From positions 1 to 46,947 of the forward strand of contig CAYXFD010000024.1 in assembly GCA_964464175.1 (NCBI GenBank): a DNA stretch of 46,947 nucleotides. Direction: 5' to 3'. Origin of the DNA: CAYXFD01 sp964464175. Lineage in GTDB: Bacteria > Cloacimonadota > Cloacimonadia > Cloacimonadales > JAJBBL01. The stretch's first letter is position 1, and every line of letters starts with the position of its first letter. The notes beneath the pieces were generated by a model that saw only the letters and a list, made by a program, of their open reading frames with translations, had not been told where the DNA came from and did no database searches. Positions 1-7,059 of this stretch are shown here, one piece after another. Position numbers and translations under genes: made by a program.

Positions 1-68
1 AGAGATTAGGGATGAGAGATTAGGGATGAGAGATTAGGGATGAGAGATTAGGGATGAGAGATTAGGGA
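1..68. repeat. 14-bp tandem repeat, about 4.9 copies, cut by the window edge
   Basis: The unit AGAGATTAGGGATG repeats exactly from base 1 and runs into the box at 69-115. Two more units lie at 207-231 and degenerate ones near 1287-1318. It is non-coding. The array may continue to the left of the window. There are no spacers, so it is not a CRISPR array. Confidence 0.9.
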
Positions 69-300
69 AAAGCCGGAGGAAGGAATAGCAAGTCCATAGG
101 GAGCTGAGCAGGAATATGTAGCGCAAATTGGTAATTTGCGTAAACTGAACAAGTTAGCAACTTGTTGTACATAAAAGAAAAAACCTGCGGAAGGGGAAGA
201 GCTGATAGAGATTAGGGATGAGAGATTAGGGTAAAACCGGAGGTAGGAATAGCAAGTCCATAGGGAGCTGAGCAGGGAGAATACGGAGGGAAAAAAGACA
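69..300. repeat. Dispersed box repeat (two copies) with REP-like hairpins
   Basis: A ~40-bp box containing AGCCGGAGGAAGGAATAGCA and then AGTCCATAGGGAGCTGAGCA occurs at about 70-112 and, slightly diverged, at 234-278. Related boxes lie near 1320-1365, 1908-1945, 2390-2420, 2527-2550, 2578-2600 and 2637-2675. A short hairpin follows several of the boxes. No coding potential is seen in 1-437 apart from the leader of the gene at 438. Confidence 0.75.
118..166. repeat. Inverted pair of REP-like hairpins
   Basis: The first element is GTAG at 118-121, then stem CGCAAATT (122-129), loop GGT, and AATTTGCG (133-140). The second is AACAAGTT (148-155), loop AGC, AACTTGTT (159-166), followed by GTAC. Read on the minus strand, the second has the same layout: TATGTA followed by a hairpin. 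The two face each other, as in paired REP (BIME-like) units. Both stems are perfect 8-bp. Confidence 0.6.
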
Positions 301-437
301 TTGAAAAAAAAGTTTATGAGCGTTCATATCCGCATTACAACAGGCTGAAAGCTCACCGGACTACCTGTCTCAGGACTCATTTGTAATGCCTTTATATATA
401 GAGGCACTGCCTCAAAAAAAATTAGGAGGACATTCAA

Positions 438-884
438 ATGAGAATCTCTTACAAGTACGGAATCAGAACCATCAGCGGGAAGCTGGATGATCTGATCCAC
501 TCGGCATGGAACAAGGGGAGAGTAGCAATCGGCAGAATCTTTATCATGCCGACACTCGTTGCTCAGCACTTCCTTTTCCGGGACATCAAGCAGAATCTGG
601 CAAGTATCTGGAACGAGTGCTCCGGAGAGTTCAAGGAAGACCTGAAGCTCTACGCAACCCGGAGAATCCCCTACTACACTCCCGAACAGATCCCGGCTTA
701 TGCGAATTATGCTCACTTCATCAGATTTCTCTACAGCTTCGCTAAGGCTGAAGGGATCGATCTGGCTGATGTGACACAATCAGAACTGGAAACGGCCGGC
801 TGTCCAACCTCGGTTTCGGAAATCATCCAGGCTGACCTGCTCCCGAAGGTTGCTGAATCCGATGATCTTACTAATGACTGGTAA
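438..884 (+). CDS. Conserved-looking protein of unknown function, paralogue of the protein at 1457
   Basis: A 148-aa protein with no signal peptide or membrane segment. The start is fixed by AGGAGGA at 424-430, seven bases before ATG. It aligns along its whole length with the 149-aa protein at 1457-1906: a shared N-terminal Y-x-Y-G-I-x-T-[IL]-S-G-K segment, [IV]-H-S-x-W, a central W-x-E-C-S-[GD]-x-[FY]-K-x-D-L-K-L-[FY]-A-x-R-R, and a C-terminal LP-x-VAE-[ST]-x-DL-x-N-[DE]-W. The N-terminus (short strand, S-G-K, then x-x-S-x-W-K and a basic patch) faintly recalls Bacteroidota DUF6266 proteins. That is a pattern-level resemblance only. An intrinsic terminator follows at 894-924, so the gene looks monocistronic. 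Function unknown. Confidence 0.85.
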   Translation: MRISYKYGIRTISGKLDDLIHSAWNKGRVAIGRIFIMPTLVAQHFLFRDIKQNLASIWNECSGEFKEDLKLYATRRIPYYTPEQIPAYANYAHFIRFLYSFAKAEGIDLADVTQSELETAGCPTSVSEIIQADLLPKVAESDDLTNDW

Positions 885-893
885 GAAAGGGAA

Positions 894-924
894 AGAGAGG
901 CGGCGAAAGCCGTCTCTCTTTTTT
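894..924 (+). terminator. Intrinsic terminator after the 438-884 gene
   Basis: The stem AGAGAGGCGGC pairs with GCCGTCTCTCT (one G-T wobble) around a GAAA tetraloop, followed by a T run. It begins ten bases after the stop codon. Confidence 0.9.
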
Positions 925-977
925 AGGAGTGATAAGAGATGAGAGGGAGTAGAAAACCAGAGGTAAAGGGAGCAAGG

Positions 978-996
978 AACAATTTAGCAAATTGTT
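978..996. repeat. Short perfect hairpin, AGC loop
   Basis: AACAATTT, loop AGC, AAATTGTT. The length and loop match the hairpin at 148-166, but the stem sequence is different. Confidence 0.6.
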
Positions 997-1046
997 TTCG
1001 TAAAAAACAAAGAAGGGATAGTCATAGGATATGAAGCAGGGAGAAA

Positions 1047-1070
1047 GAGGAGTTCGCGAACTACCCCTCC
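1047..1070. repeat. Short palindrome in a box repeat
   Basis: AGTTCGCGAACT (1051-1062) is a 12-bp perfect palindrome flanked by GAGG and CCCCTCC. It follows a diverged copy of the box repeat (GAAGCAGGGAG) and lies 48 bases before the small ORF at 1110. Confidence 0.5.
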
Positions 1071-1109
1071 GGAATAGTGAGAGGATAATAAGATAGCAGG
1101 AGGACTATT

Positions 1110-1274
1110 ATGCAGGAGCTTATAGATAAGATAGTGGCAGAGATACAGGATAATCTGATCCTGCCGGGTTATTGTGACAATGACCTGAAAGATATTACGG
1201 CATTTGTTCTGACGGTGACCTTTAGTACGATTGCGGAAATTTGTGCTGAACTGGTTTCGAAGAAAAAGAGATAA
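1110..1274 (+). CDS. Small hypothetical protein (54 aa)
   Basis: ATG at 1110 has AGGAGGA ending five bases upstream. The frame stays open for 54 codons to TAA at 1272-1274. The product begins MQELIDKIVAEI and ends in a basic KKKR tail. Its second half, after a GYCDND turn, reads DITAFVLTVTFSTIAEICAE, which could be an amphipathic or weakly hydrophobic helix. It lies between the two paralogous genes at 438 and 1457 and may belong with them. The strong ribosome site is the main support. No family is recognised. Confidence 0.55.
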   Translation: MQELIDKIVAEIQDNLILPGYCDNDLKDITAFVLTVTFSTIAEICAELVSKKKR

Positions 1275-1456
1275 GGAATGAAAAGAGCTGATAGGGATGA
1301 GGGATTAGAGATCAGGGAAAAAGCCGGAGGAAGGATAGCAAGTCCATGGAGAGCTAAAGCAGGAAGTATAAAGCAAACTAAGATAATCTATCAAGATACA
1401 AAAAGGGGAAAAGTCCCTATTCAACGAGATAGATTAGAAAAGAGAGGATTGTTGAA

Positions 1457-1906
1457 ATGAAAGCTATATACCGATATGGAATAGGTACATTGAGCGGAAA
1501 GTCTGATAATCTGGTACATTCCCAGTGGAAAGGGGGTAGAACCGGAACGGTGAGAGTTTTCGTTAAGCCGAAGAGTTCCCGGAATAGTTATCTTTTCGGG
1601 GCGAGGAGCCAGAGTATTGCCGAATGCTGGAGGGAGTGTTCGGATGGCTATAAACAGGATCTGAAGTTGTTTGCCGAGAGAAGGGCACCATATTCGCAAC
1701 TGCCTGATATTCCTGTTTATACGAGGTATGGATTTTTCGTCAGGATGCTCTACATTTTCTGTGAGAGGAGCGGGGATGTAGAGTTAGCTGAGATTGATAA
1801 GGGAATTCTAGAATTGCTGGGACATCCGAAGACAGTGGCAGGGGCTGTGGCAGCCGGATATTTACCGGAAGTTGCAGAGACATCTGATCTGGTGAATGAA
1901 TGGTGA
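1457..1906 (+). CDS. Conserved-looking protein of unknown function, paralogue of the protein at 438
   Basis: A 149-aa protein, apparently cytosolic. ATG follows a GAGAGGA site. It is clearly homologous to the 148-aa protein at 438-884 over the full length, with conserved blocks YGIGTLSGK, HSQWKGGR, WRECSDGYKQDLKLFAERR and LPEVAETSDLVNEW. The pairing of a basic N-terminal third with an acidic C-terminus ending in Trp is kept. Sequence between the blocks has diverged freely, so this is an old paralogue pair. The coding region runs straight into a copy of the dispersed box repeat and a GTAG hairpin with a T run (1994-2021) that may serve as its terminator. Function unknown. Confidence 0.85.
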   Translation: MKAIYRYGIGTLSGKSDNLVHSQWKGGRTGTVRVFVKPKSSRNSYLFGARSQSIAECWRECSDGYKQDLKLFAERRAPYSQLPDIPVYTRYGFFVRMLYIFCERSGDVELAEIDKGILELLGHPKTVAGAVAAGYLPEVAETSDLVNEW

Positions 1907-1993
1907 AAGGAAGATACGGAAAGCAAGTCCATGGGAAGCATAGCTTCGAAGGAAAGAAAAAACGGTTCACGCAGGTTATTGCAGATATATAGC

Positions 1994-2021
1994 GTAGGGG
2001 CGGTTCACGAACCGCCCTTTT
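1994..2021 (+). terminator. GTAG hairpin with T run (REP-like, possible terminator)
   Basis: GTAG (1994-1997) leads into GGGCGGTTC, AC, GAACCGCCC (1998-2017) and then TTTT. It sits in the same box context as the hairpin at 2725-2747, but the stem sequence differs while pairing is kept. It follows the stop codon of the 1457 gene by about 90 bases. Confidence 0.6.
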
Positions 2022-2037
2022 AGAGTTATGTTTTTTT

Positions 2038-2185
2038 TGTAATTACTTTCTTAGTAACAGCACAAAGAAAGTAACAAAGAAAAGCTGCCGGTGTACAGGA
2101 TGTATGTTAAATACATCTATTTATGTACTTTCTTTTGAGCGGCCAAAAGAAAGATACCAAAGAAAACCCGCCGGCGTACAAGCAA
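2038..2185. repeat. Two tandem copies of a hairpin repeat with an AAAGAAAGTAACAAAGAAAA-type tail
   Basis: Copy one (about 2040-2098) has arms ACTTTCTT and AAGAAAGT, then AACAAAGAAAAGCTGCCGG and GTACA. Copy two (about 2127-2185) has perfect 10-bp arms CTTTCTTTTG and CAAAAGAAAG around AGCGGC, then a matching ACCAAAGAAAACCCGCCGG and GTACA. The spurious reading frames across this stretch on both strands come from the repeat. Confidence 0.7.
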
Positions 2186-2306
2186 CGACGCAAAACCTTC
2201 TCGTGACTGCTTCTTTCGAAAAACTCCTCACTTCGTTCGTCAGACAGTTTCTTCGAAGCAGCCTCTCGTACGGTTTTTTCCTTCGTCGTTCTTGTAATGC
2301 CGGAAA
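2180..2306. repeat. Imperfect long foldback (inverted repeat)
   Basis: The left arm from about 2180 (CAAGCAACGACGCAAAACC, then CTCGTGACTGCTTC) pairs imperfectly with the right arm ending near 2296 (GAAGCAGCCTCTCGTACGG, then TTTCCTTCGTCGTTCTTG). The centre holds ACTCCTCACTTCGTTCGTCA. A non-coding element or the remnant of a small mobile element is possible. The pairing was judged by eye. Confidence 0.45.
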
Positions 2307-2700
2307 GATCTATTCCCACCCGCCACCCAAGCAGGCAAAGATATTCAGATGCTCCAGCGGAAGAAAAGCAAGGAGTAAAGATAAAAACCAAAGGAAGGAT
2401 AGCAAGCCCACGGGAAGGGCAGCAAGTATGTAGCAAGGGCGTCCTTGTCCTTGCCTAAAACAAAGCTGGAAGCTCTGTGTACGAAGAATGCCTGCTGATG
2501 GAAAGCTTCGCAGAAAAGATAAAAACCAAAGGAAGGATAGCAAGAGCATTGGGAGGAAAGCTTCGAAGAAAAGATAAAAACCCGAGGGAGCTAAGCAGGG
2601 AGATGTGGTGAAAAGGAGTTCACCACACCGAAGAAAAAACCGGAGGAAGGATAGCAAGTCCATGGGAAGCATAGCTTCGAAGGAAAGAAAAAAGTGTTCA
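2307..2700. repeat. Mosaic of dispersed repeat fragments without genes
   Basis: Alternating copies of the box AAGGAAGGATAGCAAG, of GAAAGCTTCG-AGAAAAGATAAAAACC, and of hairpins. The hairpin at 2430-2454 has stem GCAAGGGC/GTCCTTGC after GTAG. The hairpin at 2605-2626 is GTGGTGAA-AAGGAG-TTCACCAC. The segment at 2408-2444 recurs exactly at 46628-46664. The frame on the minus strand at 2310-2672 is repeat-derived and shares its peptide with the frame at the right edge, so it is not called as a gene. Confidence 0.7.
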
Positions 2701-2724
2701 CGCAGGTTATTGCAGATAAATTAT

Positions 2725-2747
2725 GTAGAGGCGGGGCATGCCCCGCC
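2725..2747. repeat. GTAG plus 18-bp perfect palindrome (REP-like)
   Basis: GTAG at 2725-2728 is followed by GGCGGGGCATGCCCCGCC (2730-2747). The ~90 bases upstream match those upstream of the hairpin at 1994, but the stem is different and equally perfect. Confidence 0.65.
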
Positions 2748-2836
2748 TGAGCGGAAGAGATACTTTAGTTTGCGGATATCACTTAGGCGGGAGAGGGTTG
2801 CAATTACTTTCTCTGCAATATAGGCAATAGTGAGAG

Positions 2837-2870
2837 GAAAAAGGATACTGCAATTTGGCGTATTACAGTA
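2837..2870 (-). terminator. Probable terminator of the rnf operon
   Basis: On the minus strand TACTGTAAT (2870-2862), a 7-base loop and ATTGCAGTA (2854-2846, one G-T pair) are followed by TCC and a T run at 2842-2838. It begins 15 bases past the rnfB stop codon. Confidence 0.55.
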
Positions 2871-2885
2871 CTGGGGGAGCAGATA

Positions 2886-3875
2886 TTACCGCCACTGAAA
2901 GGCTTTTACGGGGCATTTCTCTTCGCAGACACCGCAGCCGATGCACTTCTCCTGATCGACTACATGCGGTTTCTTGAGTTCTCCTTCGATAGCATTTACC
3001 GGGCATTTTTTCATACAAATCGTACACCCTACACATTTATCTTCCATAATAAAGGCTTTTTTTCTTTTACCGGCGAGGGGGTCAACGATCGCTTTCGTCG
3101 GGCATACTTTTGCACAGAGACCGCAGACGATACATTTATCGTAGTCAATGACCGCCAGATCGTCCTGCATTGATATTGCCATTACCGGGCACTGTTTCAC
3201 GCAGAGAGTACAGCTGATACAGGCAGTGTTGTTACCGCATCTCTTTTTGGCTTCCTGCCCTTTATCGTGGGAGGAGCAGAGGATATGAACCTTTTTGGAG
3301 ATAGGGAGGATCTTGATCAGATTGCGGGGGCAGGCTTTAGCACAAGCACCGCAGGCGGTGCATTTTTCCGGGATTACTTCTCTCATTCCCTTTTCATTTA
3401 TTCTGATAGCATCAAATTTACAGGCGGCAATACAGTCATTCTGAAAGACGCAGCCGAAATTACAGTAGTTCGGCCCGTTAGAGACCAGAACGGCTGCTTT
3501 GCAGGTTGCTATTCCCTGGTAGTTATAACGCAAAAGGGTGTTTTCGTAACCACCGCTCTGGCAGAGGATAACGGCTATCTCTTTCTCTTTCAGTGTGGCT
3601 TCGATGCCCATTATACCGGCGATATTCTTTAAGGTTGTCTCGCCGCCGGGAGCACAAAGGTTTATGGACATGTTCTGAGCAACAATGGCTTCGGCATAAG
3701 CAGCACAGCCGGCTAAACCGCAGGCTCCGCAATTAACACCGGGCAGTGCTTCCAAAATCTTCTCTACCTTGGGGTCAACTTCGACATGGAATTTCTTGGA
3801 GGCAAAAGCCAGAACCAGTCCGTAAATTAGACCGAGTCCGCCGATAATAAGAATAGGAATCAAAATCTGTATCAT
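2886..3875 (-). CDS. rnfB: Rnf complex electron-transfer subunit B (ferredoxin-accepting)
   Basis: A 329-aa protein. The N-terminal helix (about residues 3-25) anchors it to the membrane. The RnfB-specific [4Fe-4S] domain follows with Cys49, Cys52, Cys57 and Cys74 in LPGVNCGACGLAGC. Next come six CxxCxxCxxxC-type ferredoxin motifs, the first in an atypical form (CNFGCVFQNDCIAAC), grouped as three two-cluster domains. That suggests about seven clusters, more than the short proteobacterial RnfB and like the long forms of anaerobes. In the Rnf complex, RnfB takes electrons from reduced ferredoxin and passes them to the membrane subunits. ATG is preceded by GGGAG. It is the last gene of rnfCDGEAB, with a 133-base gap after rnfA. 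Confidence 0.95.
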   Translation of the reverse strand: MIQILIPILIIGGLGLIYGLVLAFASKKFHVEVDPKVEKILEALPGVNCGACGLAGCAAYAEAIVAQNMSINLCAPGGETTLKNIAGIMGIEATLKEKEIAVILCQSGGYENTLLRYNYQGIATCKAAVLVSNGPNYCNFGCVFQNDCIAACKFDAIRINEKGMREVIPEKCTACGACAKACPRNLIKILPISKKVHILCSSHDKGQEAKKRCGNNTACISCTLCVKQCPVMAISMQDDLAVIDYDKCIVCGLCAKVCPTKAIVDPLAGKRKKAFIMEDKCVGCTICMKKCPVNAIEGELKKPHVVDQEKCIGCGVCEEKCPVKAFQWR

Positions 3876-3878
3876 TTA

Positions 3879-3992
3879 TTAAACTCCCTGAGGTTGCAGT
3901 TGTAAGGTTTCGGACATTGCTTTTTCAACTCCATATCCGATCTTAATCCCGCTCCAATAATCTATGATCATTTGCTGTTTTTTTAATGTCAT
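3879..3992 (-). CDS. Possible 37-aa ORF in the rnfA-rnfB gap
   Basis: The 133-base rnfA-rnfB gap is unusually long for this operon. It contains an open frame beginning MTLKKQQMIIDYW and ending three bases before the rnfB start. No good ribosome-binding site precedes its ATG and no family is recognised. It may be chance or a leader peptide for rnfB. Confidence 0.2.
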   Translation of the reverse strand: MTLKKQQMIIDYWSGIKIGYGVEKAMSETLQLQPQGV

Positions 3993-4008
3993 ACCGGAGA
4001 TTCTCTCT

Positions 4009-4587
4009 TTAAAACTTAAATCCGGAGAAACCGAGGAAAGCCATTGCCATACAACCGGCAACAATAAAGGCTATCGGTAACCCTTTCATGCTTTCCGGCA
4101 GGTCTGCCCATTCCAGACGTTCCCGCAGTCCGGCCATAATAACCAGGACCAGGGTGAAGCCGATACCGGCAAAGAAACCGTGCAAGATTGCTTCGATGAA
4201 AGACAAGCCTTCGTTGATGTTGATAATAGAAACACCGAGTACGGCACAGTTGGTAGTAATCAGAGGGAGAAAGACCCCCAGAGATTTATAGAGAGCCGGA
4301 ACCATCTTCTGAATAACCATCTCGACAAACTGGACAAGTGAGGCAATCGTCAAAATGAAGGCAATCGTCTGCAGGTAGCCGATGGAGAAGGGGATCAGAA
4401 GAAAATTCTGAATGATCCAGGTGATGGTCGAAGCCATCGTCATGACGAAGATGACTGCCATTCCCATACCGAGAGCCGAGTCGAGTTTTTTGGAGACGCC
4501 GATATAGGGGCAGAGCCCCAAAAACCGGGCCAGGACGAAATTGTTGATCAATATTGCTGAAATAGCCAGCATCAGGATATTACTCAT
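4009..4587 (-). CDS. rnfA: Rnf complex membrane subunit A
   Basis: A 192-aa protein with about six transmembrane helices, the usual RnfA length and fold. Typical sequence includes NNFVLARFLGLCPYIGVS near the N-terminus. Cys26 (in GLCP) and Cys114 (in TNCAVLG) occupy the positions that, with the RnfE pair, hold the intramembrane [2Fe-2S] cluster known from Rnf and Nqr. It forms the inverted-topology pair with RnfE in the ion-translocating core. It lies 41 bases downstream of rnfE and 133 bases upstream of rnfB in the same operon. Confidence 0.95.
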   Translation of the reverse strand: MSNILMLAISAILINNFVLARFLGLCPYIGVSKKLDSALGMGMAVIFVMTMASTITWIIQNFLLIPFSIGYLQTIAFILTIASLVQFVEMVIQKMVPALYKSLGVFLPLITTNCAVLGVSIININEGLSFIEAILHGFFAGIGFTLVLVIMAGLRERLEWADLPESMKGLPIAFIVAGCMAMAFLGFSGFKF

Positions 4588-4628
4588 CTATCTATCTCCT
4601 GCTTATATGATTCTTTTTGATTTTCATA

Positions 4629-5225
4629 CTAATCTGCCTCTTTGTTCTTGAACAGATTTAAGAGTCCCATCAAGAGACCGAGAGTGAGGAAGGCACCCGG
4701 AGCGAGGATCGCTAAAAGAACCGGCTGAAAGTTCTCCGGCATGATTTGGAATCCTAAAAGCTGTCCGGCACCCAAAAGCTCCCGGAAAAAGGCTACGAGT
4801 ACGAGAGCAAGCATAAAACCGATACCCATTCCGACCCCGTCAAAGACCGATTTGAGGACACTGTTTCTGCTGGCGAAAGCTTCTGCTCTTCCCAGAATAA
4901 CACAATTGACAACGATCAGGGGAATGAATATCCCCAGATTCTTGTGGATCTCCGGAGTGTAGGCATTCATGACCATATCAACGATCGTTACAAATGAGGC
5001 AATGACAACGATGAAACAGGGAATACGGACTTTGCCGGGAATAAAATCTTTGATCAGGGAGATAAGAAGATTGGAACAGAATAAGACAAAAGTTGCCGCT
5101 AAGCCCATGCCGATAGCATTAGCAATGGAAGTTGATACTGCCAGTGCCGGACAGAGTCCTAAAGCCATGATGAAGACAGGGTTCTCTTTAACGAAACCTT
5201 TGGTCATCTCTTTAAGCAAACCCAT
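4629..5225 (-). CDS. rnfE: Rnf complex membrane subunit E
   Basis: About 198 aa with six transmembrane helices, homologous to RnfA. Cluster-binding cysteines lie in LGLCPALAVS (about residue 25) and IVVNCVILGRAEAFA (about residue 108). Two adjacent ATG codons are possible. GGAGG lies one base before the first (5228) and four before the second (5225), so the second is preferred. RnfE partners RnfA in the ion-translocating module. Gene order and spacing fit a single rnfCDGEAB transcript. Confidence 0.94.
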   Translation of the reverse strand: MGLLKEMTKGFVKENPVFIMALGLCPALAVSTSIANAIGMGLAATFVLFCSNLLISLIKDFIPGKVRIPCFIVVIASFVTIVDMVMNAYTPEIHKNLGIFIPLIVVNCVILGRAEAFASRNSVLKSVFDGVGMGIGFMLALVLVAFFRELLGAGQLLGFQIMPENFQPVLLAILAPGAFLTLGLLMGLLNLFKNKEAD

Positions 5226-5310
5226 CATACCTCCTGCAATCTGTTACTGAATTCGTTTGTTTTCATAATAAATTTCCTTTATTGGGAGCTGCCTTTGGCA
5301 GCCGGCAATT

Positions 5311-5874
5311 CTACTCCGTGATAATATTGGAAGCTCTTCCGGAAGAGGACAGGAGATCTTCCGATAATGATCTTATTGCTTTCTGGAGAGAATTGGTAAT
5401 TGCCCGGGTGGTTATCGTAGCACCGGTGATGGTTACTATCTCTCCCCCTTCCTTATCAAGAATAAGCTCTTCCGGTCTCCGGTCACGGAACTGGCCGGTA
5501 AATTCGGGACGGGCAGCATTGGCTCCGAGTCCGGGAGTTTCTGTCTGTTCCAGGATCTTGATATTCCGGATCTTCAGTTCCCGGTCAACACCGACCATTG
5601 TCTGAATTATCCCGCTGTATCCTGTTTCACTGGCGAGAAAAGTATATCCGGCGATCTCACCCCCGGAGTCATATCCGATATAATAAGAGAAATCATTCTC
5701 CACCAGGGTAAACTCTTCTGCTGCCGGAAGGACTTCTTGTCTGGCTTCCTCTTCAGCCCGGCGGCGGTTTTCGTCGATAATCGGTCTGGTAAAACCGTTG
5801 ACGAAAGCGAGTACTCCGCTGGCAATAGCAGCTATCAACAAGAGAACTCCGCCAAGTTTCAGATAATAACTCAT
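5311..5874 (-). CDS. rnfG: Rnf complex FMN-binding subunit G
   Basis: About 187 aa. One N-terminal transmembrane helix (about residues 9-28) is followed by the extracytoplasmic FMN-binding domain. The TGAT motif near residues 150-153, within VTITGATITTRAI, supplies the threonine that carries covalent FMN. GLGANAA is also typical of the family. AAGGAG lies two bases before the ATG at 5877 and five before the ATG at 5874, so the second start is favoured. It passes electrons between the membrane core and RnfD. It sits between rnfD and rnfE as in most rnf operons. Confidence 0.94.
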   Translation of the reverse strand: MSYYLKLGGVLLLIAAIASGVLAFVNGFTRPIIDENRRRAEEEARQEVLPAAEEFTLVENDFSYYIGYDSGGEIAGYTFLASETGYSGIIQTMVGVDRELKIRNIKILEQTETPGLGANAARPEFTGQFRDRRPEELILDKEGGEIVTITGATITTRAITNSLQKAIRSLSEDLLSSSGRASNIITE

Positions 5875-5973
5875 CATGACTCCTTGCCGTTCAAATTCTG
5901 CATTTCATTGATTTGGTAATATATTTGATCTGTCGTTTTCATTTTCTTTTCCGTTCTTTCTTCTCTTTCCGGG

Positions 5974-7059
5974 TTAGGAAGTCTTCCGGGCGAAAGCCCC
6001 GAAAGCCCTGGGAAGGGTATAGCGGTCAATAAGCGGGACTATCAGATTCATGAGCAGGATGGCGAAAGTAACCCCTTCCGGGTAACCACCGTATAATCTG
6101 ATAACCACGGTGATCAAGCCGCATCCGATACCATAATAGATCCTTCCCTTTTTAGTGAGGGGGGAGGTTACCATATCCGTTGCCATGTAAAAGGCACCGA
6201 GAATAACCCCGCCGGCGAAAATATGGAAGAAGGGGAGAAGGATCGAGGCTGAAAAGATCCCGTCAATACCGCCAAAAATAAAGGTCAGGACGAAAACAGT
6301 ACCGATATAGCAGACCGGGATACGCCATTCGATTATTCTTTTCCAGGCGAGCAGTACAGCTCCCAGCAGCAGAGCAGCAGCGGAAACTTCACCGATACAG
6401 CCGCCGATATTACCCCAAAAGACGTTCTGCAGGGTATTGATATCTGCCACTTCGCCCATCAGTATCTGCGGGGCACGGGGCATTACCTCTTTGATACTTT
6501 CGACAAAGACCGGGTCCCGCAGGGATTTGACTACTGCCAAAGGGGTAGCGGAGGTTACCAGATTGGTCACGGCAGGGATATTATCAAGATTACTCGAGAT
6601 ACCGCTCAGGGCACCGAAAACGTTTCTGGGCCAGCCGGCAGTTGTTAAAGTGGGCCAGGAAGCCACTACAAAAACCCGTCCTAAGAGTGCCGGGTTAAAG
6701 GGGTTATGTCCCAAGCCTCCGAAGACATGCTTTCCGATGGCAATAGCAAATACCGATCCTGCCACCGGCAGCCACCAGGGTGCTGCAGCATGAAGGTTAA
6801 AGGCGATAAGCATTCCGGTAATTACGGCACTGCCGTCGGAGATGGTTACCTCTTTCTTTCTCAATTTCTGGATTATTGCTTCGGTTAGAACGGCTGCAAT
6901 GACACCGTAAATCGTCAAGGTCAATGCCCGGTAGCCGAATAAAACCGTTGCCACTACTAATGCGGGTATCAGGGCTATCACGACATTCCACATCACCTGC
7001 TTAACAGATACAGGGTGATGGAGATGAGGTGAAGCCGAAACTGCATAAATCCCCGTCAT
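5974..7059 (-). CDS. rnfD: Rnf complex membrane subunit D (FMN-binding)
   Basis: A 361-aa polytopic membrane protein. Hallmarks are SASPHLHHP at the N-terminus, SDGSAVITG, LGHNPFNPALLGRVF, and TSATPLA near residues 169-174, where Thr172 should carry covalent FMN. The frame is open back to a TTG at 7098. ATG at 7059 is chosen because GGAAGGGAG lies seven bases upstream and because RnfD proteins normally begin close to the SSPH motif. It is homologous to NqrB and forms part of the ion channel with RnfA, RnfE and RnfG. Confidence 0.95.
   Translation of the reverse strand: MTGIYAVSASPHLHHPVSVKQVMWNVVIALIPALVVATVLFGYRALTLTIYGVIAAVLTEAIIQKLRKKEVTISDGSAVITGMLIAFNLHAAAPWWLPVAGSVFAIAIGKHVFGGLGHNPFNPALLGRVFVVASWPTLTTAGWPRNVFGALSGISSNLDNIPAVTNLVTSATPLAVVKSLRDPVFVESIKEVMPRAPQILMGEVADINTLQNVFWGNIGGCIGEVSAAALLLGAVLLAWKRIIEWRIPVCYIGTVFVLTFIFGGIDGIFSASILLPFFHIFAGGVILGAFYMATDMVTSPLTKKGRIYYGIGCGLITVVIRLYGGYPEGVTFAILLMNLIVPLIDRYTLPRAFGAFARKTS

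Noticed and set aside
1..68. CRISPR-like direct repeats
   Set aside because: Units are 14 bp and directly adjacent without spacers, and there are no cas genes.
324..779. 151-codon minus-strand frame
   Set aside because: Antisense to the gene at 438, which has a strong ribosome site and a paralogue.
2104..2436. Overlapping 109-codon frames on both strands
   Set aside because: They translate the tandem hairpin repeats and the foldback; symmetrical frames are expected from palindromic DNA.
2310..2672. 120-codon minus-strand frame, with a similar peptide at 46623-46940
   Set aside because: The shared peptide (QLCF-QGQGRPCYILAALPV) is a translation of the duplicated non-coding cassette.
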